Assembly (NCBI RefSeq): GCF_003253745.1
Contig: NZ_MZXV01000065.1
Location: 1-46,601, forward strand
Direction of reading: 5' to 3'
DNA from: Mesorhizobium kowhaii
GTDB taxonomy: Bacteria > Pseudomonadota > Alphaproteobacteria > Rhizobiales > Rhizobiaceae
DNA length: 46,601 bases
The notes under the pieces are model-generated. The model was not told the DNA's origin. It ran no database searches and saw only the letters and a program-made list of their open reading frames with translations. The stretch's first letter is position 1; each line of letters opens with the position of its first letter. Positions 17,071 through 26,698 of this stretch are shown here, piece by piece. Position numbers and translations under genes: made by a program.

Positions 17071-17243
17071 TTTACTCTCCCGTTTCAGATTACCATCGAA
17101 GCTTGTCACACGGGCGCTTTGCGGCTGTTCAGTCGGGCGTGAACCACGGAGGAAAGCACGGGGGGCTGCCGTTAAATCCGCGTTAAATCGGCTGCCGAAG
17201 ATGCTATTGTGCTGCCAGCGCATTCGAAATCTGGAGAGGGCTC

Positions 17244-19238
17244 GTGCGCATTCGGTTGCTTGGCGGTCTCGAAGTGACTTCCGGAGAGGGCCGGCCCGCC
17301 CGCTTCGCAACGCGTAAATCCGCGCTTCTTTTTGCTGCTCTGGTCCTGGCGGGTCGTCGCGGCCACCATCGCGAGCAACTTTCTGAAGGGTTCTGGCCAG
17401 GACGAGGCGACGCGCAGGCACGCAACAGTCTGCGCCAGGCCCTGGCCGATATCAGGCGATGGTTTCCCGCTAGCGGCGACGCAGCCATCTATGTCGAGGG
17501 GGATCAGGAGACGGTGGCGCTGACAGCCAGTCTGGACGACGCGGATATTTGGCTCTTTGAGCGGAAGCTCGCCGAAAGCGCGACGGCGGACCTCGCCTTC
17601 GCCGCCGACCTCTACCGTGGCGATGTCCTGGCCGGTGAAGCCATTCCGGACGGTCTGGATGAATGGTTCAGCCCGTATCAGATCAGATACCGGCAGAGAG
17701 CGCTGCAATTGGTAGAGCGCCTGAGCCTGGCACAGCCTGAAGCCGGATCCGCGGATCAAGCGGCTTGCGAAGGGCTCGCGGAAAGGCTGCTCGCCTCGGA
17801 TCCGACCGCGGAGCCAGCACATCGAGCTCTCATGCGAATCCACGCTGCCAGAGGTCATGAAAATGCGGCCTTGCGCCAGTTCGAGTCCTGCCGCGCGCTG
17901 CTGAAGAAGCATCTGAACGTGCAACCCGAGGCAGAGACGCACTCATTGGCGGCGTCTCTGCAAACGCGGAGCGGAAATCGACAGGCTGCGTCGGCGCTCG
18001 ACACCGCCCAGCCGCCTCAGCCTGTCACCATCCCGGCGAGGCCGCATGACCAGCCGTCTGTGGCGGTGATGCCCTTCGATAACCTTGGTGGAGCGGACGA
18101 CGAGTATTTTGCCGACGGCGTTGTCGAGGAGATCACTGCCGCGCTTTCCCGCATCCGGGATTTCTTCGTTATCGCGCGCCAGTCTGCTTTCACTTACAGG
18201 GGCCGCTTCGTCGACGTGCGCGAGGTCGGCAGGGAACTCGGCGTCGCTTACGTGGTCGAAGGCACTGTTCGGCGGGGCGGCGACCGGCTGCGCATTTCCG
18301 TGCAACTGGTCGATGCCGAAACGCGGACGCAACTGTGGTCCGAGCGCTACGAGGGTGCGACGGAGGACGTGTTCGAGTTCCAGGACAGGATTGCCGCGCA
18401 GGTGGCCGGCGCCATCCATCCGGCCATCCGCGGCGCCGAGATCGAGCTGGCCAAGCGCAAGCCGCCGACCAGCCTGCGGGCCTATGATCTCGTCATGCGC
18501 GCCTATCCGAACCTTTGGGGCCGCCGCAAGGACACCAACAACCAGGCGATAGAGCTGCTGCAAAAGGCGATAGCGATCGATCCGGCCTATGGTCGCGCGC
18601 ATGCGCTTTTGGCATGGTGCCACGCCTCGAAGGCCGCGTATCTGTGGACCGATCAGCCGGAGAACGAGCTGGAAAAGGCGCGCGCGACGGTTGAGGCTGC
18701 AGGCTCGATCAGCGACGATCCAACCGCGTTGACCGCCGCCGGCTCGGCCATGAGCATGTGCGGCGATCAGGAGCGCGCCACCACCTTTATCGAGAAGGCG
18801 CTCAAGCTTGATCCAAACAATGCGTGGGCATGGGCGCGCCATGGCTGGATCGCGATCTACAAGGGCGAAGTCGCTCACGCGCCCGAACGGTTCCAGCAGG
18901 CGATGACACTGAGCCCAATGGATCCGCTCACATTCAACATGAGGCTGGGAATGGCCACCGCCATGGCCAAGACAGGTTCTCTTTCCCAGGCCGCCGCCAT
19001 CGCCCGTGAGGTCATCGCCGCCCATCCAGACATCATCATGTCCTATCGATACCTCGCCGCCTGGTCGGCGATGGACGGAGACCTCGAGACCGCACGATGG
19101 GCCGCGCAAAAGCTCCTCGCCGCCCAGCCGGGCTTCACGATCGAGCGATATCGGTCGTTACCTTTCTTCCGACACATGCCGGAGTGGGCGGATCAGGTGG
19201 CCGAAGCTCTGAGGGTGGCGGGATTGCCCGAACGCTGA
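17244..19238 (+). CDS. SARP-type regulator with BTAD, TolB-like and TPR domains
   Basis: 664 aa from GTG with GGAGAGGG just upstream. Residues 1-90 are an OmpR-like winged helix of the SARP type (RIRLLGGLEV, RKSALLFAALV). About 98-245 is the bacterial transcriptional activator domain (BTAD; PAHRALMRIHAARGHENAAL). About 268-390 is a TolB-like/FlgO-like domain (PSVAVMPFDNLGGADDEYFA), and 410-650 are TPR repeats. The architecture is common in rhizobia, often beside cyclase-type genes. It is probably a one-component activator; target genes are unknown. The nearest co-oriented genes are far away, so its regulon cannot be read from context. Confidence 0.9.
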   Translation: MRIRLLGGLEVTSGEGRPARFATRKSALLFAALVLAGRRGHHREQLSEGFWPGRGDAQARNSLRQALADIRRWFPASGDAAIYVEGDQETVALTASLDDADIWLFERKLAESATADLAFAADLYRGDVLAGEAIPDGLDEWFSPYQIRYRQRALQLVERLSLAQPEAGSADQAACEGLAERLLASDPTAEPAHRALMRIHAARGHENAALRQFESCRALLKKHLNVQPEAETHSLAASLQTRSGNRQAASALDTAQPPQPVTIPARPHDQPSVAVMPFDNLGGADDEYFADGVVEEITAALSRIRDFFVIARQSAFTYRGRFVDVREVGRELGVAYVVEGTVRRGGDRLRISVQLVDAETRTQLWSERYEGATEDVFEFQDRIAAQVAGAIHPAIRGAEIELAKRKPPTSLRAYDLVMRAYPNLWGRRKDTNNQAIELLQKAIAIDPAYGRAHALLAWCHASKAAYLWTDQPENELEKARATVEAAGSISDDPTALTAAGSAMSMCGDQERATTFIEKALKLDPNNAWAWARHGWIAIYKGEVAHAPERFQQAMTLSPMDPLTFNMRLGMATAMAKTGSLSQAAAIAREVIAAHPDIIMSYRYLAAWSAMDGDLETARWAAQKLLAAQPGFTIERYRSLPFFRHMPEWADQVAEALRVAGLPER

Positions 19239-19431
19239 CCAATGCATAATCGCGGGGTTTCGCATCGTCTGCTTCTGGCGCACGCCGACCTCGAGCGCGG
19301 TCGCATACGACGTCAGCTTTCAGGAAGCCGCAAAGCGGATCTGTACGGCCGATATCGGCACTCGCCAACTTCACACGACGAAACGGTGTCCCCACGAGTC
19401 GGTGGAATGTCGTTTTCTGCATTGGCAGACG

Positions 19432-20613
19432 TCAGCCCAGAAGGTTGCGCACTGTCCGCATGAACACCTTCGATCCAATCGGGATCAGGTCGTCCGGGAA
19501 GTCATAGTCCGGATTGTGCAGCGCCGGGTGCCGCTCGCCGGCACCCAGGAAGAACATCGCCGATGCTGCTTTGTGGCCGAACACGCCGAAATCTTCCGAG
19601 GCACGCATCGGCAGGTTTTCTTCTCCGTGCGAGACGCCCTCTTCATCGAGGGCTCGCCGCAGATGCTCCACCGCCTCCGGCGCGTTGACGCTGGCAACGA
19701 ACACCTCATGGTAGTCGTACCGAGGCGACAAACGATGCTCGGCGGCGATTCGCGTGACCAGAGCTTCCGCGGCGGCGCATAGGTTGGCCATGCGGTCGTC
19801 GCGCCGGGTGCGCAGCGTCGCCCAGATCTCGGCATGGCCGGGCGCGATGCCGAACACGGCTTCGCCCATCTCGACATGGGTGACGGTGACCATGCTGAAT
19901 TCGTCGTCGGCAAAGGTTCCGCGCCCGAGCGCCGGCAAGGCCGGCATCAGTTGGCTGATTGCCATCATGGGCGAAACGCCGGTCTCGGGCATGGACGAAT
20001 GCGCGGTCTTCCCCTCCAGCACGATGCGCATGCCGCGTGAGGCACAGTTCACCACGCCCGGTTTGAGCCGGACCTCGCCGAGCGGCACGCCCGGCAGATT
20101 GTGCAATGAGAACGCGAAATCCGGCGCAATCGCGCCGAAGCGCGGGTCGGCGACGACGCCGGCCGCGCCATTGCCGGTTTCTTCCGCCGGCTGGAACATC
20201 AGCACGACACGGCCGCGAGCGGGCCTCTCGCGCCCCAACTGACGGCCAAGTGCTGCCAGGATCGCAGTGTGTCCGTCATGGCCACACATATGCGACTTGC
20301 CTGGCACCAGCGATGAATGTGGCGCGTCCGAAAGTTCGTGGATCGGCAGCGCATCGAGTTCCGAGCGGAACAACACCGTTGGTCCCGCCTTGCCGCTTTC
20401 GTAGACCGCCGCCACGCCGTGTCCGCCCAATCCGGTCAGCACCTCGTCCGGCCCTGTATCGGCGAGGAAGTCGACGACCTCTTTCGCGGTCCTCTCCTCT
20501 TCATTCGAGATTTCCGGATGCTGGTGAAGCTGGCGCCGCCACGCCGTGAGCTCGACAAGGTCTCGATTGGTCAGGGTCACGTTTTCCGTCTCCGCTTGCG
20601 CTGAATTCTGCAT
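19432..20613 (-). CDS. M20-family amidohydrolase (hippurate hydrolase/HipO-like)
   Basis: 393 aa. Metal ligands are visible in MCGHDGHTAILAALGR and QPAEETGNGAAG; the dimerisation domain follows (VLEGKTAHSSMPETGV) and the C-terminal ligand region is near LHNPDYDFPDD. Such enzymes cleave N-acyl amino acids, hippurate or indole-acetyl conjugates; the exact substrate is unknown. ATG at 20613 (MQNSAQAE) is preferred over 20652 because a partial paralog at 25504-25718 aligns from the same codon. There is no signal peptide, so it is cytoplasmic. Confidence 0.9.
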   Translation of the reverse strand: MQNSAQAETENVTLTNRDLVELTAWRRQLHQHPEISNEEERTAKEVVDFLADTGPDEVLTGLGGHGVAAVYESGKAGPTVLFRSELDALPIHELSDAPHSSLVPGKSHMCGHDGHTAILAALGRQLGRERPARGRVVLMFQPAEETGNGAAGVVADPRFGAIAPDFAFSLHNLPGVPLGEVRLKPGVVNCASRGMRIVLEGKTAHSSMPETGVSPMMAISQLMPALPALGRGTFADDEFSMVTVTHVEMGEAVFGIAPGHAEIWATLRTRRDDRMANLCAAAEALVTRIAAEHRLSPRYDYHEVFVASVNAPEAVEHLRRALDEEGVSHGEENLPMRASEDFGVFGHKAASAMFFLGAGERHPALHNPDYDFPDDLIPIGSKVFMRTVRNLLG

Positions 20614-20728
20614 AACACACGCAGCGAAGCGGACCTTCGCCGGAACCGGCATCTCTGACCCAAAGACGACCTCAGTTGCTCAAGGCTAACGGGCCGGCTT
20701 GGTCCGTCGGCCATTGGTTACGACTGGC

Positions 20729-23700
20729 TCAAGCCGCCTTGATCTTCATCTCTTCTTCGCCGCGCACCATTTTGGTCACAGCTGCGAAGTCGAGCTTGCC
20801 GGAGCCGAGGACTGGCACTTTCGCAACGACGCGCACTTCGGCCGGCACCATCAGGTCCATGCCGCCGTTGGCTTTGGCGAAGGCCAGAAATTCGGCGCGC
20901 GTGGCGTTGGCGGCCTCGGTGATGAGGATCAGCTTTTCGCCCTTGCGCGCATCCGGCATGGCGGCGACCGCCGACAGCGAGCCTTTCCACAATTCGCCCG
21001 CCAGCGCCTCGATGGCGGCCAGCGATATCATCTCGCCGCCGATCTTGGCGAAACGCTTGGCGCGGCCGCGAATGGTGATGAAGCCGGCGTCGTCGACGGC
21101 GACGACGTCGCCGGTGTCATGCCAGCCGTCTTCAAGCGGTTCGAGCACACCGGGCTTTTCGGCCCTGAGATAGCCGGCCATGACATTGGGCCCGCGCACG
21201 AAAAGCCGTCCGCCATCCTCGACGCCGGGAACCGGATCCAGGCGATACTCCATGCCGGGCATGATTTTGCCGACGCTGCCGGAGCGATTGTACATCGGCG
21301 TGTTGATTGAGATCACCGGCGCGGTTTCGGTCACGCCATAGCCCTCGAGGATACGCAGGCCGAACTTCTCCATGTAGGTCTGGCGCGTCGAAGGCTTGAC
21401 CGGCTCTGCGCCGGCAAAGCAATAGCGCACCGAGCGGAAGTCGTAAGGGTGCGCGGTGCGCGCATAGCCGGCGAGGAACGTGTCGGTACCAAAGACGATG
21501 GTCGCGTTCGACGCGTAAACCAGTTCCGGCACGATGCGGTAGTGCAGCGGCGAGGGGTAGAAGTAGATCGGCACGCCGGAGATCAGCGGCAGTACCGTGC
21601 CCGCCGTCATGCCGAAGGAATGGAAGATCGGCAGCACGTTGAAGACCTTGTCGCCGGCATGGAAGTCGATGCGCGACGCGGCCTGGGCGGCGTTGGCCAG
21701 GATGTTTCGGTGGGTCAGCACCACACCCTTCGGTGTGCCTTCAGAGCCTGACGTGAACAGGATCACGGCCGGATCCGTGGATTTGCGGGCAACGCGCGGC
21801 GTGCTTTTGCGCAAGAGGCCGAGCAGCTTGTCCTTGAGGCCGATAGTGGCGCGCAGGTCATCGAGCCAAACGATGCTCACCGAGCGGCAGAGCTCTTCGA
21901 CGACGGCGCCGAGCTTGGCCTGTTCGATGAAGGCGCGCGACGTGAGCACGGTGCGCACCTCGGCGGCCTTGCAGGCGGAGAAGATGTTGGCCGCGCCGGC
22001 GGTGAAGTTCATCATCGCCGGAACCTTGCCGGCCGACATGACGCCGAGCAGGGTCGCGCAGGAGCCGTTGGCGTTCGGCAGCATGATGCCGAGCGTCTGC
22101 TGACCGGCATAAAGCGTCTCGAATTTCTCACCGAGCACTGCGGCAGCGGTCAGCAGCTTGCCGTAGCTCAGCGAACCGGTGACCGGGTCCTGAACGGCGA
22201 GCTGCTTCATGCCACGTTCGTTCGCCGTCTCAATGATCTTCTCCAGCACGGTCTTGTCGATGTCCTGCGTGCGAAAGACGAGGTCCGACATCACCTGATA
22301 GAGGGCGGCGCCCGCCGCGGCGCGACGCTTGCGGCCCTTAAGCTCCTGCGGCACTTCGAGCTTGACCGGTTCCAGGATGGTCACCTTGACCTTTGGGAAC
22401 AGGCGGCGGCGCACATGCAGCGAGGTCAGCCGCGAAAAATAGCTCTTCTCCAGCCCGTCGATGCGCACCGGGACGACCATCGAACCAGTCTTGTCGGCAA
22501 CCATGGCGGCGCCGTCATAGACCTTCATCAAGCCGCCGGTGACGGTGATGCGGCCTTCCGGGAAGATGACCAGCGGATCGCCACCTTGCACGATCTTGAT
22601 CAGCGTGCGGGTCGACATCGGCTTGGCCGGGTTGAGCGGCAGCGCGCGGGCGAGTTTCATGAATGGCTTCATCCACCAGGCCTGGGCGATGGTGTAGTCA
22701 ATGGCGAAGACCGGCTCCTCATCGGTCAGCGTCAGCGCCAGCGGACCGTCTAGGAAGCTGACATGGTTGAGCGCCAGGATCGGCGCCGGGCCGGCCGCCT
22801 TGAGGTTTTCCATCCCCTCGACTTCGAGGCGATGGAAGGCGCGGAACAGGATGGAGACGAAATCGCGGAAAGCGTTCGTCGGCAGGTATTTCAGCATCAA
22901 CCAGGCGGCGACGGCGTTGAACGCGGCGAGGCCGAACAGGATGCCTCCAGTGGAGACGCCGGCTGCCTGAATCGCGGCGACGAGCACGCCGCCGACCGTC
23001 ATAAAGCCTGCATTGACGATGCTCACGGCGGCGACGACGCGAGCGCGGCGCTCTTCGGGCGACCAGGCTTGCACGGCGGCGAAGGTCGGCACCACAAGGA
23101 AAGCGCTGGCAATGGCCATGCCGGCGAGGTCGATCGCAACATGGATCGTGTTTGGCCCGGCGAAGAACATGGCAAGGCTTTCGGCCCTGGGCGAAGGCTG
23201 CATGCTCCAGATGGTCCAGGCCAGGTCCAGTCCGAACACCGCAAGCAGCGCCGTGCCGACCGGTGCAGGCAAGAGCACGATACGTCCCTGCGACATCCAC
23301 GCGGCAATGGCGGAGCCAATGGCGATCGAGACGGCGAACACGGCGAGATAGACGGTGACCGCCATCTCGTTGCCGCCGAGCGAATCCTTGACCAAGGTAG
23401 GCAGGATCGAAAGGACGATGGCCCCGATCAGCCAGAACCACGACGTCATCAGTCCGGCGCGCCAGATTCGCTTGTCGGCACGCAATCCGTTGACCTGACG
23501 CCACGTCGAGCGAAAGATGTTCCTGTCTATAACGAGGTTAGGGGCGGCAGAACCGGTTGACGGGATGTAGCGGCTGACAACCCAGCAACTGACGGCGAGG
23601 ATCATCATTATCGGCCCGAAAACCGAGACGCCTATGCCATCGGCCGAGACGACGCCGCCGGCGATGGTGCCGCCGAGGATGGCGGCGAAGGTCGCCGATT

Positions 23701-24157
23701 CGATCCAGGCATTGGCGCCGGGCAATTCCTTGCGCTCGAGATGATCCGGCAGGATGCCGTATTTGATCGGTCCGAACAGTGCCGAGATGATGCCGAACAT
23801 CAACAAAGCCACCATCAGCACCGGGATCGACGACAGCGCGATGCCGACGACAGCGACAGCAGCAGCGGCGATCTCGGTGAATTTCAGCCGACGGGCGATG
23901 AGGGCCTTGTCGAACCGGTCGGCGATCTCGCCACCGAGGGCGGACAAGAGCAGGAAGGGAGCCATGAAGACGGCACCCGCCAGGGTGACCAGTGACGCCG
24001 CCTTGTCCGCCGCCAGGGTGAACAGAATAAGGAACACCAGCGTGTTCTTGAGGAAATTGTCGTTGAAGGCGGACAGGAATTGCGTCCAGAAGAGAGGCGC
24101 AAAGCGCCGTGACGTCATCAGATGGCCGTTCGCATGATTGTTCGGGGCGATGTCCAT
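20729..24157 (-). CDS. LplT-PlsC-Aas fusion: lysophospholipid transporter/acyltransferase/acyl-ACP synthetase
   Basis: 1142 aa with three domains. About 15-425 is an MFS transporter of the LplT type. About 440-630 is a PlsC acyltransferase with HX4D in NHVSFLD (464-470) and FPEGR (532-536). About 650-1125 is an AMP-binding acyl-ACP synthetase with FTSGSEGTPKG (801-811) and EGYGVTETAP. E. coli splits this between LplT and Aas, which flip 2-acyl-lysophospholipid inward and re-acylate it; here all is one chain. ATG at 24157 has GGAAG 8 bases upstream, better than ATG at 24172. Substrate specificity is inferred. Confidence 0.92.
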   Translation of the reverse strand: MDIAPNNHANGHLMTSRRFAPLFWTQFLSAFNDNFLKNTLVFLILFTLAADKAASLVTLAGAVFMAPFLLLSALGGEIADRFDKALIARRLKFTEIAAAAVAVVGIALSSIPVLMVALLMFGIISALFGPIKYGILPDHLERKELPGANAWIESATFAAILGGTIAGGVVSADGIGVSVFGPIMMILAVSCWVVSRYIPSTGSAAPNLVIDRNIFRSTWRQVNGLRADKRIWRAGLMTSWFWLIGAIVLSILPTLVKDSLGGNEMAVTVYLAVFAVSIAIGSAIAAWMSQGRIVLLPAPVGTALLAVFGLDLAWTIWSMQPSPRAESLAMFFAGPNTIHVAIDLAGMAIASAFLVVPTFAAVQAWSPEERRARVVAAVSIVNAGFMTVGGVLVAAIQAAGVSTGGILFGLAAFNAVAAWLMLKYLPTNAFRDFVSILFRAFHRLEVEGMENLKAAGPAPILALNHVSFLDGPLALTLTDEEPVFAIDYTIAQAWWMKPFMKLARALPLNPAKPMSTRTLIKIVQGGDPLVIFPEGRITVTGGLMKVYDGAAMVADKTGSMVVPVRIDGLEKSYFSRLTSLHVRRRLFPKVKVTILEPVKLEVPQELKGRKRRAAAGAALYQVMSDLVFRTQDIDKTVLEKIIETANERGMKQLAVQDPVTGSLSYGKLLTAAAVLGEKFETLYAGQQTLGIMLPNANGSCATLLGVMSAGKVPAMMNFTAGAANIFSACKAAEVRTVLTSRAFIEQAKLGAVVEELCRSVSIVWLDDLRATIGLKDKLLGLLRKSTPRVARKSTDPAVILFTSGSEGTPKGVVLTHRNILANAAQAASRIDFHAGDKVFNVLPIFHSFGMTAGTVLPLISGVPIYFYPSPLHYRIVPELVYASNATIVFGTDTFLAGYARTAHPYDFRSVRYCFAGAEPVKPSTRQTYMEKFGLRILEGYGVTETAPVISINTPMYNRSGSVGKIMPGMEYRLDPVPGVEDGGRLFVRGPNVMAGYLRAEKPGVLEPLEDGWHDTGDVVAVDDAGFITIRGRAKRFAKIGGEMISLAAIEALAGELWKGSLSAVAAMPDARKGEKLILITEAANATRAEFLAFAKANGGMDLMVPAEVRVVAKVPVLGSGKLDFAAVTKMVRGEEEMKIKAA

Positions 24158-24251
24158 AGCGGCGACTTCCATTGGGCAAGGCCGTTGAAATCCTGGCCGG
24201 ATCGATCCAGCGGTCTTGCGCGGTTTGAGCCTTGTTGTAGCGGGAACGCGG

Positions 24252-24538
24252 TTACACTTCGTTACTGCGGCTGACGTCCATCAGCAGCTTCTCGGTCTGA
24301 CAACTTCCAGCCGGTTGATGGAGCGGCTTGCTTCTTCCGCGTCACGCAGCGCCTTGGTGATGATGATCGAGGTATGCACGAGCATCGTCGCGGCCATCGA
24401 ATGGAGCCCCTTGGCGGCGAATCATGCCTCCATGAAGTAGATGCCGTCCACCCTCATCGAGGCGGCGATGGCGAAACTGGCCATGGTGAACGTTTTCCAG
24501 GCGCTTGAGTTCTTGGGCGCGTGGCTGTTGGTGATCAT
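24252..24538 (-). pseudogene. YiaA/YiaB-like two-helix membrane protein, decayed
   Basis: Reading from ATG at 24538: MITNSHAPKNSSAWKTFTMA, continuing ASFAIAASMRVDGIYFMEA, then an in-frame TGA at 24424-24422. The same frame resumes FAAKGLHSMAATMLVHTS, IIITKALRDAEEASRSINRL. A one-base deletion near 24300 shifts the end, which then reads TEKLLMDVSRSNEV and a stop at 24252. The KxLRDxxEAxRxxNRxExxxTEKLLM pattern is that of rhizobial YiaA-like inner-membrane proteins of about 95 aa. One stop plus one frameshift make it a clear remnant. The family assignment is from memory of the pattern. Confidence 0.7.
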
Positions 24539-24832
24539 TCGATATGATCTTTTCGTTTCAGGGTTAAGTCGGGTCGGTGTTGGTCTGTTTCAGGCCGGAT
24601 ACAATCAAGCCGGCTTGCCAATCGTTTTTATCAGCGGTTCGAGCACCGCGGCAGCGCGCTCCGCGGCGGCGCGCTGCAGCCGGCGGTCGCCAGCCAGCTT
24701 GTGGCGCAAAGCCGCTGTTGAAAATTGATGGGACGAAGGTCGCCTTTGGGTCAAAAGTTGACGCTACCCCAAGTCCGGTTCCGAATGTCGTCGCGAACAT
24801 CGTCGTGACCTGACCCATTGCAGACGGTCAGA
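24539..24832. other. Intergenic stretch beside decayed genes
   Basis: About 290 bases between the YiaA-like remnant and the stop of the sulfotransferase-like gene. Open frames on both strands are short, low in recognisable sequence and lack ribosome sites. A GC-rich inverted cluster (gcgcgctccgcggcggcgcgctgcag, read in part) is present near 24655-24682. I see no functional feature. Confidence 0.5.
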
Positions 24833-25435
24833 CTAGTTCTGAGCAAGAGCCGACTGAAAGTCTTTGGTGTTGTTGCGATTGGGATAGGACTGGTCCGGTA
24901 CTGGCACGCCAAGATGCAGGCAGAGCGGCTCCCATCCGTCTCCCAGATTGTGGACCAGCAGCCGACCCGGCGGCACTGTCGCAATGACCGCCCTTACATT
25001 GGCGTCGTAGACGGCTATGGCATTGGCGCGATCGTGGGGCCGACCGCCGAAGACCTGCCTGGAGATCAAGGCAAGACCCAGCGACTCCTGATCCGTGCTC
25101 TGGCTGATGCCTGCCAGGATCGTGTTCTCGAAGCTTTTCCACCAGCTTTCCGGCGATCGGTATGTCAGGATAACCCGGGCGTCCGGGTAGAACTCAATCA
25201 GGTCACGCCAATAGTGCGCCGAGGGCCAATCGATGCAGGACGCGTAGCCCGCAAACAGCTGGTTCCAGTCGGGTGTCGCGCCCTGCGCCAGCGCACGCCA
25301 AAGCCGCTTCTGGTCTTCATTGGCCATGACTTCGAACATGTGGTGACAGGGGCCGAAGCCAAGGATCGTCAGCGCCTCGCGCATCGAATCCGTTCCTGTC
25401 CGGCCAAAGCCCGTTCCGATTACCCTTATCGCCAT
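24833..25435 (-). CDS. Sulfotransferase-family protein
   Basis: 200 aa. The N-terminal PAPS 5'-phosphosulfate-binding loop reads VIGTGFGRTGTDSMREAL, and the 3'-phosphate motif is ILTYRSPESWWKSFENT. This is the P-loop sulfotransferase fold of the Sulfotransfer_4 group found in many alphaproteobacteria. The acceptor is unknown; in rhizobia possible acceptors range from polysaccharides to small molecules, but there is no nod gene context here. It sits between two decayed genes, yet its own frame is intact. Confidence 0.85.
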   Translation of the reverse strand: MAIRVIGTGFGRTGTDSMREALTILGFGPCHHMFEVMANEDQKRLWRALAQGATPDWNQLFAGYASCIDWPSAHYWRDLIEFYPDARVILTYRSPESWWKSFENTILAGISQSTDQESLGLALISRQVFGGRPHDRANAIAVYDANVRAVIATVPPGRLLVHNLGDGWEPLCLHLGVPVPDQSYPNRNNTKDFQSALAQN

Positions 25436-25503
25436 TGTCCCCCCCGGTTCAGGCCTACAGCCGTCAGATCAGTCGCTTGCGAGCACCATCCGAGGCGGTT
25501 TCC

Positions 25504-25718
25504 TTCGTAGATCGCCGCCACGCCGTGTCCGCCCAATCTGGTCAGCACCTCGTCCGGCCCTGTATCGGCGAGAAGTCGACGACCTCTTTCGCGGTCTTTT
25601 CCTCTTCATTCGAGATTTCCGGATGCTGGTGCAGCTTGCGCCGCCACGCCGTGAGCTCGAGAAGGTCTCGATTGGTCAGGGTCACGTTTTCCGTCTCCGC
25701 TCAGGATCGATTCTCCAT
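25504..25718 (-). pseudogene. N-terminal fragment of an M20 amidohydrolase (duplicate of 20398-20613)
   Basis: About 200 bases closely match the 5' end of the amidohydrolase gene at 19432-20613, with only scattered substitutions. On the minus strand it reads MENRS, then a TGA stop, then AETENVTLTNRDLLELTAW and HQHPEISNEE. A one-base deletion near 25571 (gcgagaagtc versus gcgaggaagtc) shifts the frame. Similarity ends at the codon pair equivalent to VYESG, so only about 70 codons survive. It is a non-coding duplicate of part of the gene 5 kb away. Confidence 0.88.
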
Positions 25719-25951
25719 ACCATGCGCAGTTCTCCTGGCGTCGTCAAAGCTCGACCACACGTGCGGCATTTCCGGAACGGCAGCCAAGGTTCGAACCGCG
25801 AAATCCCGTGGCTAAAAACGAGGTAGGTTGTCGGGAGTGACGCCGGTCGTTCGTCCTCTGGATGCAAAGTGCCAAGAACCGGACACCGGACCATGAGAAA
25901 GATCCCGCAGCTAACTCTCGACAGCGTCATGCAATCACCAGGAGCCCTCCA

Positions 25952-26599
25952 ATGATCCCGACCATCACAGCCTTTGAACGCTCGCCCGACCGCGGCAAGG
26001 GACAGGCACGTGACATGCGTGTTCGCTGGGCGCTCGAAGAGGTGGGCCAGCCTTACGACGTTCGTCTTGTTTCGTTCAGCGAGATGAAGGAGCCCGCGCA
26101 TCGTGCGCTGCATCCTTTCGGGCAGATTCCGACCTATCAAGAAGGCGACCTCGCTCTGTTCGAGTCGGCAGCCATCGTGTTCCATATCGCGCAGCGCCAT
26201 GCGGGCCTGCTGCCAGACGATGCGAATGCCCGGGCGCGGGCGATCACATGGATGTTTGCCGCGCTCAACACGATTGAACCGCCGATTCTCGAACGCGTAG
26301 CCGCCATGTTCCTCGAGCGCGACGAGACCTGGTACGAGCAGCGTCTGCCGCTTGTCGAGAAGCGCATCCGTGACCGGGTGGGGCAACTCTCCAATCGCCT
26401 GGGCGATGCCGACTGGCTCGATGGTGCGTTCAGCGCGGGCGACCTCGTGATGGTGGGTGTCCTGCGCAGGTTGAACGGATCGGGCTTGCTGGATCCGAAC
26501 CTCGCCGCCTATGTCGCCCGCGGCGAAGCGCGGCCGGCGTTCAAGCGTGCCTACGACGCTCAATTGGCGGTTTTCACGGCAGCATCGACCGGCGGATGA
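25952..26599 (+). CDS. Glutathione S-transferase family protein
   Basis: 215 aa. The N-terminal thioredoxin-like domain runs to about residue 80 (MRVRWALEEVGQPYDVRLVS, HPFGQIPTYQEGDLALFESA, the last matching the glutathione-contacting ES motif). An all-helical C-terminal domain follows (GAFSAGDLVMVGVLRRL). It is a canonical soluble GST length. The start was placed at ATG 25952 with AGGAG upstream rather than at the longer frame from 25862. Neighbours give no clue to the substrate. Confidence 0.88.
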   Translation: MIPTITAFERSPDRGKGQARDMRVRWALEEVGQPYDVRLVSFSEMKEPAHRALHPFGQIPTYQEGDLALFESAAIVFHIAQRHAGLLPDDANARARAITWMFAALNTIEPPILERVAAMFLERDETWYEQRLPLVEKRIRDRVGQLSNRLGDADWLDGAFSAGDLVMVGVLRRLNGSGLLDPNLAAYVARGEARPAFKRAYDAQLAVFTAASTGG

Positions 26600-26698
26600 A
26601 GGCCGTTCTGGGCTCGAAAGTTGACATTCAACCGGCGGACAACTTGTGCCGGTAAGCAAGGCGACCGCGGCAGCATTCTGCGAAAACCACCGCGGCGG

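Noticed and set aside
25780..25810. tRNA-like T-loop sequence ggttcgaacc
   Set aside because: No acceptor stem, anticodon arm or CCA-like end can be folded around it; it is a chance palindrome.
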